From NCBI GenBank assembly GCA_903632075.3, contig CAHIKZ030003485.1, positions 176,501 through 240,500 on the forward strand: DNA of 64,000 bases. The letters are read 5' to 3'. Positions 1 through 11,026 of the stretch are shown piece after piece. A model generated the notes under the pieces. That model was not told the origin of the DNA, searched no databases, and saw only the letters and a list, made by a program, of their open reading frames with translations. How positions within the stretch are numbered: the stretch's first letter is position 1; each line of letters opens with the position of its first letter. Position numbers and translations under genes: made by a program. Origin of the DNA: Acanthosepion pharaonis (Eukaryota; Mollusca; Cephalopoda; Sepiida; Sepiidae).

Positions 1-1700
1 TAGCAGTTGCTGATTTTGGAGGTAAAATTTCACATCAAATTTTATTTAGTGGTACAAAGCAAATGTCATTCCTTGAAGGTTAGCTAAATGTTTTTCTCGG
101 AACATGTGGATGTAAAAATTGAATTTCAACATCACCATGTTCTACACTCATCATCTTAACTAAGCCTATCCACCAAACAGAATCATAAACACAGCTTAAA
201 TATGAAGATACATTTGATTACGTACAATCATGTTTGGTTCATCCTTGCAAAAGTCAAATGTATATAGTACATCTTCATCTTGTGAGAAATTTTCGTTATT
301 GACATTGGAATGAAATGATGACTGCTCCTTATACCAGGAACAGTCTTACCCATTTCAAATTGTTCTGTCAGTTGATCTTGAACAGCCAACATATGAGACT
401 GCTCAATGTGAAAAACTTGAATCTACAAACCTTAATGGCGTCTGTAGCCTTTTTTTGGCAACATGCCTCTTGTCAAAACCTCCAAATTCCATCATATGGT
501 GACTTGTTGCAAAGAAAATTCACTCAATGTCAAGTTGTAAATCCTGCTTATGGTGACATAAATTAATGAAATTTTTGTATTACCCAGCACAACCATCAGG
601 AAAATAATCTAGTTTTTCAATACCGGGATATTTGTTAATGTACTCAATTATTAATCTTTGTACTTTATAAACAAAAACTGTGACATGGTTGTTATCATCT
701 GAAACAAAGTACACAGAATCATGGGGGAGAAAACCCCAACTGTTCATGAAGTAAATGACTACTGAGGTGTGTGTATAGTGCAATACATTTTATTCTAATG
801 ATACTCTAAAATGTCATCCTGAATTATAGATAATGATAATTTTCTGCAAAATCGCCTAGAATAATGGCTTCATTTCTTGCTAAATTTTCTTTCTTTGTTT
901 TTAGGTATTTAGCCTGACATTATGCTACGTATGAGTGTTTAGTTACAGCATCAACTAGAATCTGTTTATTACCAAAGTGTAGCAGTCAGTTGATTGCCAT
1001 TGTAAGTAATGAAATTATGGCATCAGTCTCAAATGTTTGAAACTTCCCATCCACAAATTCCATTAGTGCATTAGATTCAAGGCACTTTTCACAGCGATGC
1101 ATCATGCATATTCTGTTTAATGGGTCACATATTACTGCATTCTGGTGGTGAATGAGAACCACTTGAGCTGGTAATGATACAAAGAGCAGAACTTTGAGAA
1201 TCCTATCTTCACATCAGGATGTCTTTCTTTAAAAGCAGCAGATACCTCTTTTAAGTTACACAAAATCAGTTGTTTTTGTTTCTACTGTTTGTTCCCAATA
1301 CTTACAGAGTCTTTACTACCAGGTGAACTGCCAGCTAAAATCATTATCATCATTATAAAATTCAGTTAGCAAGTTGATTGAATCCTGTGACAATGTTTTG
1401 CCTCTCTTTGGATTTGGGACTCTGCTAGTATACCTTTTGTCTTCTTCAAATTTCAAGCTGTACGAATAAGGTATTCAGAAACATTGAAGTAGTTAGCACA
1501 GAATGAGTGCGACTATGAATCAGGTACAAGAGTCAAGATTTGTGCTTTTTCAGTCTATGATGCAGTTTTCGGCTTCTCGATCATTGCTGTTGATCGATCA
1601 TAGCAATTGAACCAGTTCATCAGTTTTTGAGCAGTCATGATTACTAGAAGTGCATGGTTCTTCACTAAGTTCAGTTTTTTCAACATTGTAAGCAAGCAAA
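1..1700 (-). pseudogene. Decayed copy of a multi-copy invertebrate protein family of unknown class
   Basis: Read on the minus strand in several frames, the region keeps a colinear set of motifs that I recognise from a highly repeated uncharacterised protein family of invertebrates. In order: EKAQILTLVPDS near 1530; SPGSKDSVSIGNKQ near 1310; LILCNLKEVSAAFKERHPD near 1240; KIGFSKFCSL near 1190; then IHHQNAVICD and MMHRCEKCLESNALMEFV near 1100; YKNFINLCHH and WIFFATSH-like IFFATSH near 570-500; GGFDKRHVAKKRLQ near 470; and WWIGLVKM with GDVEIQFLHPH near 150. Stops and frameshifts break it throughout, and the last residues run off the window edge. It sits inside a probable WDR1 intron. The CxxC/His-rich patch suggests metal binding, but I do not know the enzyme class. 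Confidence 0.6.
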
Positions 1701-3262
1701 AAGCCATTTTTCAATTTGTTCATAACTTTAGTTAGCTTGGATTTTGCAGAGGTGCACAATTCTTAGAAATATTACCAGAATTCCTAGAAAAAAGTTAGTC
1801 AGTCTATTATTAAGTAAGGGGGTTAGGAGTGAATGAACTACAATTGTATTGGCTAGAAGACCTTTTACCTTTCTCTTCGGGCCTTGTAGCCAACACAGTT
1901 GTAGCTCCTTCACCCTAACCCTAAGAGCTGTTAGATAGACAGACATGTCATGAACCCCACAAATGAAGATATTATTTCCAAAAAATTATTTCTATTCCAC
2001 TCTGACAATTATTTTGTTACATATAGACCTTATTCTATGGCTGAATAGAAACACTTAAAACATAAAAGTGCAAAATTTTAACTAATGTTTTAGCTTCTAT
2101 TCTGAGCAAACTAAGAACTAACCAAACTATCTTTTTGGTACAAATAATGTTCAATATATGAAATAATAAAAAAATTTTGTTATCATAGATGCACTGCCAT
2201 GCACGGATTCTAAGCCCCCCACCCCATTGATCTTGCTATGAAAAGATCAGAAATCATTAATAACTTAAAATTGATTCATTTTGAGTCTTTTTTGATAGCA
2301 TTTTTGGATTCCTCTGGCCAAATAGCTTTTCCTGGGCAAATTTTTTAGGAGTAGAGAAGCTCTAGAACTAATTTTACACACAACAATAAATTACAAAAGA
2401 TCAAGATTTTTTAAGTGACCCCTGAAACTGGGGAAAACTAAAAAATGATGTAAATTGGACAATTTTTGGAATTAGAAGCTCAAATTTGGGGTATTGTCAT
2501 ACTTTAACAGTGAAAAAAATGAACAAAATTTCAGAAAAATTAAGGGCGACTTTTTTTTGTTTTTTCTGGATGATTTGATATGCAATTACCCATGAGTTCT
2601 ATTAATACTGAATCAGAGAATTTTCTAATTATAATCATAACATCACCTCTGCTAACAGGGTTACATCATGGGTCACGGTTACCATTTAATGTAATGAGAG
2701 TTAAAAATTGTTTCCTAATTTGTTTTTGTCAATGGAAATATATTTGTTTACCTAAATTCTCAATAAAGAGACATGTTAGTTTTCCTCCTTGGGCCAGTCG
2801 CTGTCTTTGTGAAAACAAACCAGATCACCTGTCTATTATGACAGATTGATTTTCATAACCCTAACCCTTGCAGTGGGTTCATTCTCTATTTTCATTTCAA
2901 TTTGTTTTTGCTAATGAAAATATAATTCCTGTCTGTTTCTCTTTTTGCCAATGACATGTGTTTTTCTAATTTCCCAAAAAAAGAAATAAAGTCATTTCTC
3001 AATTTGCTTTACCTGCATGCTAGATTTTTGATAGGTAAAAAAAAAAATGTAAACTCTCAGTGTATCATTCCAGTTTGTTGAGGCAACCCAGATGGCCTTT
3101 TCTTCAATTCCACATTAGCAGGAGGAATGTCTTCCATTCTCTCTTTCTATCTTTCAGTTTATATTTCATTTTGGGCTTTTTTCTGCTTAGAATTAATGTT
3201 TCACAGCATCAGTGTCACATAATCATAAAAGGGTTGAGCACTATCAACATCGAATAAAAGAA
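1701..3262. other. Intronic sequence without recognised gene
   Basis: AT-rich sequence with many stops in all frames. No exon, RNA gene or named repeat could be recognised. It probably belongs to the long WDR1 intron. Confidence 0.4.
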
Positions 3263-3575
3263 TTTTCTACATTATTTACATTATTTGGACTATCATCTTC
3301 ATCTTTGTTGCCATATTTATCACATCGTTTTGACCGTTGTATGCTCTGGCCTTCTTCAGGTTGTTGAACTGACCCTTTATTTCACTCACTGGGGTAGACT
3401 GTTCTAGTTTCATGTGCCATGTCTAATGGATGTCAGTTATCAGTTATCTCCTGTTAATTCCCCTCTCCAAGTTCTCCACTGCCTTAACCAGGTATTGAAC
3501 TCACACTCTTTGGGTCCTGTCACTGGATCTAATGCCTTTATCTACTGTGCCATGTGTCCTTGAGTACACCTGTGT
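3263..3575 (-). repeat. tRNA-derived SINE, family A, minus copy
   Basis: Read on the minus strand it begins ggacacatggcacagtag, a tRNA-like A box, followed about 45 bases later by gagttcaatacc, a B box. It then carries the same body and tail as the copies at 9781-10275 and 31410-31740, ending in a short taaat-rich tail. The B box and overall similarity point to an RNA polymerase III-derived retroposon. No coding capacity. Confidence 0.8.
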
Positions 3576-5850
3576 ATGAATTTCTGGGTATTATAAATAG
3601 ATTCATAAAATGTTCAGAAATTGGGATTATGCCACTGATATTGATCCCAACTGCCAATGCGGACAATCACAAATTATGGATCATCTTCTAGTTTCTCCTC
3701 AGTATTGAATATCCATGCACACTTAATGACTTTGAAACCTTAACACCCCAGGCAACAGTGGATGAGTGTGGCATAGTGACTTGATAAGTAGCCACATGTT
3801 ACTTAGATGCAGTAATATGATGCCTGATATCTATTTTCCAATAAAGAGATAAATGATAACGGTTATTCTTTGATGTTTTAGCTCTAAATAATCAGCCATT
3901 TATTTCTTGATATGTTGATATCACTTTTTCATTATTGAACTCTTTCTATCTGTTATGAATGTGAGTTATTGCAGAGAAAACTTTTTGTTTGATGTATGAT
4001 GACTGTAATCTTTGTTTTTACTTTATACAAGCCACATTCTGAACTTTGAAAATTTTACAGTGCCCCCATTGGTATCAGAAAAAAAACAAAAAACAATTTC
4101 ATATAAATGCTTTTAAATTTTATGATAGTCAAAAAGCTTATACTTTTCATTTCATTGACTTTTTCAATAGCTTTTATTTTCTAAGCAAAATAGGTAATCT
4201 ACATCTGAATTCAATTTTGAGGTTTTTGAAAAATCATCTTTTTTGCTGGCTTCATTTAAAAAAAAATATTAACAAAGAAAAAAAACTCCTTAGTCTCTTT
4301 TGCAGAAACCACTTTTTCTTTATAACATGTAATCTTATTAAAACTAATGTGTCTCTTTCGTTATATATTTGCAATTGATATCTGCTTTTGCTACTTCCAG
4401 TAAAAGGACTTCCATATCATCTTGTCATTATGTCTTGTTAGTCAAATCTGATTAGTATTTAAAAAAGCATTTATCATCCAATTTGATATCTGAATTATAC
4501 TCTGATGTTTTAAAATTAGTTTGGATTTAATTGCATGACTACTTTATTTAGTCAAACTCAAGGCTTTGGTGACATTAATTTCATTTTCTAACAAGTGAAA
4601 TAACTTTGTGTCATCATTTCTGTTATTGGACAGTGTTGACCTTGACCTTTCAGTTCATATAGAATTTTGATATTTTTTGTTAGTTTTCTCCACCTGGACC
4701 ATTTTAATTTTTCAAATGACAATATTTCTGAAAATTAGAAATTCTTTAAGCACAAGCTGACAGCTAGGGAAAACTTGTAGAAGATGAAATGAAATTAAAA
4801 CTAGTATTTTTTTGATAGGTTTGGGTAAACAATGCCATCAAATCTACAATGTCTTTCAATCAGAATGAGAATAATAAACGCTGCAATAATATCTGGTAAA
4901 TTTGAAGAATCTTTTATGTTTCAAATTTCTTTTTGATGAATTTGTGACAGTTCATAAGAGCCAGGGTTGTAAATTAACTGGTCTTTGTGACAGTAATGTG
5001 ATAATTACAGGGACAAATGTTCTCAAGACTTCAAGAAAAATTCCTTTCTGATTTTGATGTAACTGTAGATATAGAAGTAAGTATTTTGACATTGTTGCTG
5101 AAGCAATAAGACAAGAAGTTAGTGTACTGCATGGTGAAGAGAAATTCTATAAAGTATTTTTAAAAAAATGATGTCTGAATATGAGTAACAACTTTGTGTA
5201 TGTAATCATAAAGGAGTATGTTTATAAGCTTAAATGAAAGCATCAACATCTACTCTTTGGGAATGTAATATCAATGACAGACTTCAAGAATTTCAGGTAT
5301 TCTTCATGCACTTTCAGGTTACATTTACCTGTGGCAAGCCTTGCTTTGTGAATACTACCACACCAGCTGCAATCTGTTCCCTCTATATCGCAACTAATCA
5401 CGAAACAATCTGTTCAATGCTATGCTATAACTGGTGTTGTGTTTACCTGTTGAATTGCATATTCAAAAGGCTTCTGGTAAATATTTTCAATAAAAACTAA
5501 TTCAAATCATGGCCATTGTGATGATAAGAAACAACTATTTATTACTGGTAATTACTACACAAATACATCTTCTTTTTCTTCATAACTGGAACAAATGTCA
5601 GTCCCAACACAAGGCCTCCTTTCCTGTGAGGCCTTTTACTATGAACAGTCAGTCTAACAATTAGTAATGACTTATGTCTTCGTTCCTTCTTTTAAGTCAT
5701 TTTTCCCCCTTTTTAAATCAACTCTGTTCTTCTGACGTTGGCAAAAAATAGCTCCATATCCTTAATGACCAGGGTACAAAATAAACCATAATGACTAACT
5801 TGGACAATCTTATCTAGTGCCTGTGTATATGGACCTTTCTGTTCTCAGAC
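3576..5850. other. Intronic sequence, no gene; one perfect hairpin
   Basis: No exon or transposon protein was recognised. A perfect 8-base inverted repeat, AAGGCCTC (5611-5618) with GAGGCCTT (5628-5635), lies around a 9-base loop. The rest is AT-rich intronic background. Confidence 0.4.
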
Positions 5851-6235
5851 ATTGGAGTGGTCACATCAGCATTTCTTTCAGTCAAAAAGATTCTTACTTA
5901 TATTATTTACTTGTGGACTATTGTCCCCATCTTTGTTGCTATCACAACATTTTGGCTATTGTGCCCTCTGACCTTCATCCAATGCTTATCAATCTGGGTA
6001 ACCCTTGGGAATTTCAAACTGAATCCTTTATTTATTCTACAGGTGTAGCTTGTTCTCATTCTCCTATGTCCATGGATATCTTGTCTTGTCTCCTTAAGTA
6101 TTGGTCATTTTTTGCTAACTCCATTTCCACTGTATTCAAGCACACACTGCCCTGGATTGAACTTAAAATTATTCGGTCACTAAACTCATGAACCAACACT
6201 TTAATCCACTAAGCCATTGGACAATTCTAAGTGGA
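5851..6235 (-). repeat. Strongly diverged SINE family A copy
   Basis: The order of blocks matches the family A copies: a tail resembling ttatttacttgtggactattgtcc near 5905, a middle block gggaatttcaaactgaatcc near 6008, and a tRNA-like head on the minus strand near 6150-6220. It is longer and much more diverged than the other copies, so it is an old insertion. Confidence 0.5.
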
Positions 6236-7295
6236 GAACCTGGCGCCTTTACCTGCCTGCTGATAGGTGTTTCTGCTGCAACTTGTCACACTTGACTGCA
6301 CTGACTGAGGCTTCACTTTTTACTGCAGAAGATGTTTAAGCCTTGCTATCGCCTCTCTCTCTCTCTATTTATTAACGGCTCCCATATTGTATTTATTTCT
6401 ATGCTAGGCCTACTAAGGAGGTCTTCATAGCCTAGCATACATGCCAATTCCTTCAAACGTCTAACTCTTTAGTGTTCTTGCTGTCCAGCATTTTTACTTC
6501 ATTCCACAGGGGTTGATGATGACCCTTTTCCCTCCATACATGTTCTTGTCTGTCTTAGGCTTGACTCTGCTGAAATATCTTCATAGGCTGGAGCTACTTC
6601 TGAGTATAGTCTTGATGCTGTATGGACTGCAGATCTGTGAATCTTTTCCAATAAAAGCCACTGATATTAAGGAACACAAACCATAGAAGTTTTCAGGTCT
6701 CATAAATATGTTTCTTTATTTTTCTAAATATGGTTGACCGATGAGAAATATGTTTGGGTGAATAGGAAAATATTTGGATAATTCTTGTTTGTCTAGTCAT
6801 TTAGAAATTCTGTTATATCTGCACTCTTTTAAATTAGAAATACAAGTTTTGATTCTTACCAGTTCCAATCTCAAAGCCTTAATGAAATTAGTTTTATATG
6901 TTCTAATTAACTGTTTCATTTGGTTTCTTTTCCTTATTAGTCTATAGTCTTCTCAGCTTTCTACATCCCCAAAATCACTTTCATTTATTTAGTATAATTA
7001 TTTTGTTTGATTCAACCACAAAAACTTATTCATAGACTACTAAAATCTTGAGCAAGGTGGTCACTCTGTTGCAGGAGGAGTGATGTTATTTATTGTGATT
7101 GGTTATCTGTTTGCACCTTTTACTATTTCTGGTAAGGAAGGATTTCTGCAATTCTCCGTCATGGTGTCAGTTCAAGCTTAGGACTGATACTGGTAACATG
7201 TAACCCTATCGCATGGACTGATAATTGGCATCTAAACTAGCACACCCACTAGCCTTTCTACAAGTGAGGAGGGTGGTATGTCAATCCACAAGACA

Positions 7296-7298
<3 letters not shown>
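6236..7298. other. Intronic sequence with an inverted repeat
   Basis: No coding sequence was recognised. A perfect 10-base stem, TATGCTAGGC (6400-6409) and GCCTAGCATA (6430-6439), encloses a 20-base loop. A short CT run lies near 6352-6366. Confidence 0.4.

Positions 7299-7342
<44 letters not shown>
7299..7342. repeat. (AT)n microsatellite
   Basis: About 44 bases of uninterrupted AT dinucleotide repeat. It adjoins a cephalopod-like dispersed repeat at 7343-7560. Confidence 0.95.
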
Positions 7343-7347
<5 letters not shown>

Positions 7348-7560
7348 AGGATAGGATCCTGAAGCCTTGAATGGCAATCTTCCTAAAAATGGTGTTTTGA
7401 TAAAAACACTTGGTGTACTTGGACTACTGTGTGCATTTGAGTTGGACATCAGGAAGAGTGTTCGGCCTTGTAAAACCTTGTCTCAAATCATTATAACAAT
7501 TGTAAATCATTATGACATTGTAAAACCTTGTCTCAAATCATTATGACAAAACATGTGGTT
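7343..7560 (+). repeat. Dispersed repeat with a local tandem duplication
   Basis: The block after the AT repeat contains ggacatcaggaagagtgttc and ttgtaaaaccttgtctcaaa, resembling a microsatellite-linked repeat I associate with cephalopod genomes. The ttgtaaaaccttgtctcaaa unit occurs twice, near 7467 and 7520, with about 53 bases between starts. That is a recent local duplication. Confidence 0.5.
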
Positions 7561-7753
7561 GTCTGTGTCTGTCTACTTATCAAATCTGAACAGTAGTTTG
7601 AAAGAAAAACAAAATATATGAACTGGAAGGATACTGTGTGTTTTTTTTTTTTTTTTTAATTTATCTTGAATTACATGTATATTTCTTTGGCCAAACATCT
7701 TTAGTTCCAGTAAGATCCAGTGATATTCTAAGAATCGATGTGCGATGAAGAAA

Positions 7754-8225
7754 TTGTCATCTAAATGACACAAAAATGAAAATAATGCTGACATATCATT
7801 TTACCAAGTATATTTATCAAAAATTACACAAAAATATCTTGAAATACTAAAGATTAAATTTATTCAATAAAATCACCATTGGCCTCAACCATGGCCTCCT
7901 GCTTGTGTGGCATGGTGCTGAATCCTGTTGTCAGACATAGGATCTTCCAGCAGCCCCACTTCTTGATCCAGGGCAGCACTATCTCCATGATGAGTCTGAG
8001 GCCCTGTGGGAAGATAAATGAGGGCATAACGTTGCCATCACTATGATCGCTCCAAACACCTTCATAATCACCATTAAACTCATCTAACTCTTTCTGAATT
8101 GTCTGCACTGTCCTGAGATTGACACCTAAACATTCTGAAATGTTTGTATTAGAGCTTCTGGCGTGAATGCTAAGCAGTACAGCATGCCATTTCTAAATTC
8201 TGGTGGAGTGAAATGATACTCTTTT
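7754..8225 (-). pseudogene. Mariner-type transposase remnant, copy 1
   Basis: Minus-strand frames give LDEFNGDYEGVWSD, PSFIFPQGL and, at the end, EAMVEANGDFIE. These are the start-middle and terminal motifs of a mariner-type DDE transposase, but the whole catalytic centre between them is missing. In another frame QQDSAPCHTSRR is visible, the block around the second catalytic Asp. The flank gaaattgtcatctaaatgac near 7750 is shared with copy 2 at 20838. It is an internally deleted, frameshifted, dead copy inside the WDR1 intron region. Confidence 0.7.
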
Positions 8226-8675
8226 TCTCAAAGACAGTGCCCAACTAGCCCTACAATACTGTGCAGGCAACAAAACAAAAAAAAACAAAAAAAAACGACA
8301 CAAAATTAAAAAATATAAAATGGCGACAATTTACCCATCGCACCCTTGTCAAAATCTTAAGACCAGATACAAAAGGGTTAAAAAAAAAAAAAAAATAAAA
8401 TACTGTTACTTTAATCAAAATATATTTGCAGAACATTTACATTTAATTAGAAAATATAGTTTATCAACAGACAAGTGAAAATTTTAAGCTTTTAATTGAT
8501 TAATTTAAACAAACATTGAAAAAAGGATTTTTTTTTACTTGGTCATGAAGATAAGACCATATGTGAAAAAAAGAAATTGCTGGACAAAAATTTTAGAACT
8601 AGTCAGTGTTCTCATAGCTTCAGGCATGTAGACCTCTATGTAGTTCATTTCCAGTATTAAATTTCAGATTTTAAA

Positions 8676-9540
8676 ATGGCTAAGGGTCAAATTTTAACAA
8701 AGTTTGAACAGGGCAGGATTGTTGAACTTCAAAGATGTGGTCTTTTGCAACAAGCCATTGCAAATGAAATTGACCGTAGCTAAACTCATTGCTAACTTCA
8801 TTCAAAATGTGGATACTTCTAAAAAATCAAGCGGTCGCCCCAATAAAATCTCACCATCTCTAGACAGATGCATTAGACAAAGATTTAAGAGAGATTCAAG
8901 CCTAACATCAAATTAGATAAAAGTGAATACAGATGCTGAATGCAGCTCTCAGTTTGACAGCATTTAAATAAGAAAGGGTTTAAGAACTTGTAATGGCTGC
9001 AGAGGTCTCGCCTTCTTCTTTGCCATAAATCTCCTGTTTACAATTTGCTTCTGATTATCAAACTTGGGATGTGGACAAATGGAAGAAAGTGTTGTTATCA
9101 GACAAGAAAAAATTCAATCTTGATGGCCCAGACAGTTTTCAGCATTACTGGCATGCAAAAGATGTCCTAAAAGAAATTTTTTCAACACAACACAGTGGAG
9201 GTGGATAAATTATGGTCTGGGGTTCATTTTTGGACAATGGAACTCTTGAATTGCAGGAGGTAAAAGGTCGTCAAACAGTTGCTAGTTACATTGACATGTT
9301 AAGAAAGGCATTGCTAATTACTGAAGGCTCTTATATATGTGGAGAAAACTGGATTTTCTAGCAGGACAATGCTGCAATCCACAACGCTCTCCAGATCAGG
9401 GATGGATGGCAAAGGATATTTATAAACATGGATCAAAATTTGAAACTGTGGATGCTCTTCATGTTGCAGTTTATGCATCCTGGGCAATCATCCCAAGCAT
9501 CCTCATACAGAAGTTAATAATGAGTGAATTTTCAAAGTAA
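8676..9540 (+). pseudogene. Tc1-like transposase, broken
   Basis: From an ATG at 8676 the reading begins MAKGQILTKFEQGRIVELQ, an N-terminal helix-turn-helix of Tc1 type, then SSGRPNKISPSLDR. The catalytic domain shows SDKKKFNLDGPDSFQHYWHA around the first Asp near 9100, IMVWGSFLDNG near 9210, and QDNAAIHNA around the second Asp near 9360, where a Gln codon just before QDN has become TAG. The third acidic block is unrecognisable. Several frameshifts and stops make it inactive. It would have cut and pasted the element at 8341-10345. Confidence 0.8.
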
Positions 9541-9780
9541 TTTACCAAAAAGGAGGATATACTGAGAATTAAATTGTCTTTATGACTTTTTTGTTCTGTT
9601 TTTGCTATTTTGATTTACATGCTCTTATTTTTATGACCAACTCCAAAAAATCCTTTTTTCAATGTTTGTTTAAATTAATCAATTAAAAGCTTAAAATGTT
9701 CACTTGTTTGTTGATAAACTACATTTTCTAATTAAATGTTAATGTTGCGCAAATATATTTTGATTAAAGTAACAGTATTT

Positions 9781-10275
9781 TGTCTATATTTCTGAGATGA
9801 GGTATTATGTACAGTATTTACATTAGTCGGACTATTGTCCTCATCTTTGTCGCCATATTTGTCACAACGTTTTGCCGCTTTATGCGCTCCGGCCTTCTTC
9901 AGGTGGTTGGAATTTCGAACTGAACCCTTTATTTCGATCGCTGGGGTAGACTGTTCTAATTCCACGTGCCATGTTTGATGGATGTCAGTTATCAGTTATC
10001 TCCTGCTAATTTTCCCTCTGAAAGTTCTCCACTGCCTTAACCAGGAATTGAACTCACCTTCTTTGGGTCTGTCACTGGATCTAACCAACGCCTTTATCCA
10101 CTGTGCCATGTGTCCTTGGCACGTGGAATTAGAACAGTCTACCCCAGCGATCGAAATAAAGGGTTCAGTTCGAAATTCCAACCACCTGAAGAAGGCCGGA
10201 GCGTACAACGGCCGAAACGTTGTGACAAATATGGCGACAAAGATGAGGACAATAGTCCGACTAATGTAAATACTG
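9781..10275. mobile_element. SINE family A insertion with an internal inverted duplication
   Basis: Both flanks carry gtaacagtatttt (9768-9780 and about 10276-10288), a target duplication. Inside, the order is: about 20 bases of the SINE 5' end on + (tatatttctgagatgagg), then the body in minus orientation (about 9807-10120, with tRNA-like head near 10050-10120), then the 3' half again on + (about 10118-10275). The two tails form inverted arms of about 160 bases around a loop of about 140 bases. This insertion splits the right inverted repeat of the Tc1-like element. Confidence 0.75.
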
Positions 10276-10521
10276 TAACAGTATTTTATTTTATTTTTTT
10301 TTTTTAACCCTTTTGTATTTAGTCATAAGATTTTGACCAGGGGTGTATAAGATCTCTATCTTTATAACTCATGACCTCTGGAGGTGACACATCTCTTGAC
10401 AAATCTGTTATTTCTTCTCTCGATAGATGAATTTTTTTTTTTTTTTTCAAATGTAGTTTATATTTATAATATTTTTTTCTTTGTTTCATATTATTTTGGC
10501 ATTTTATTTTTATGTTTACAG

Positions 10522-10663
10522 TGAATTCACTTTGGGCAAAACAACAAACGATATGCAAGTGGGTTGTGTGTGGGTAGGAGATTCAATGATCACCTTCTCT
10601 CTATCAGGATACATTAATTATCTAGATAAGAACAACCCAGAGAAACCACTGCGTATTTTGAAA
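10522..10663 (+). CDS. WDR1: WDR1 exon a (end of first propeller)
   Basis: The acceptor is tttatgtttacag at 10509-10521 and the donor is aaa|gtaagt at 10664. The first base finishes a codon begun in an exon upstream of the window; the exon ends in phase 0. It encodes EFTLGKTTNDMQVGCVW followed by LSGYINYLDKNNPEKP, a WD40 blade of the N-terminal propeller in the WDR1 family. No candidate for the preceding exon was found in 1-10521. Confidence 0.93.
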
Positions 10664-10814
10664 GTAAGTACCTTTTGTCTTTTTGCCTCAGTGATGATGA
10701 TTTTTAGTGTCAAGCTCCTTAACCATAACCATTTGTTGCTTTTATGATGTTTGTAACAGATTGTTTGAATGTGACATAGAAGTTGAAGAGACAGAAAAGC
10801 AGATCTGTTGCATG

Positions 10815-10857
<43 letters not shown>

Positions 10858-10975
10858 AAAACAGCAAATATTCCATCCTTTAAAGATTTCTAATAATGTT
10901 CCTGATTTCTGGTTGATATGTGAAATTTTCTCATATCTATGTATTACAGAACTTTTGCTGGTTTTAATGAATCTG

Positions 10976-11026
<51 letters not shown>

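Larger units (their letters stand above)
8341..10345 (+). mobile_element. Tc1-like DNA transposon, long inverted repeats, split by a SINE
   Basis: The outer ends are caccct-type inverted repeats: left cacccttgtcaaaatctt from 8341, right the complement of cacccctggtcaaaatctt ending at 10345 and followed by TA. The repeat runs inward more than 200 bases, including aatactgttactttaatc and tttaattagaaaat. On the right side it is interrupted by SINE material at 9781-10275, bounded by gtaacagtatttt on both sides. Without the SINE the element would be about 1.5 kb, a normal Tc1 length. It encodes the decayed transposase at 8676-9540. Confidence 0.8.

Noticed and set aside
4046..4378. 110-codon open frame in the WDR1 intron region
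   Set aside because: Low complexity, rich in Phe, Lys and Asn as expected from AT-rich sequence. No domain recognised.
5611..5635. Perfect hairpin as a possible terminator or microRNA
   Set aside because: The stem is only 8 bases, too short for a microRNA precursor, and bacterial-type terminators do not apply in this context.
10618..10989. Minus-strand frame of 123 codons with a run of Thr-His
   Set aside because: It runs antisense to WDR1 exon a and through a GT microsatellite; no independent gene support.
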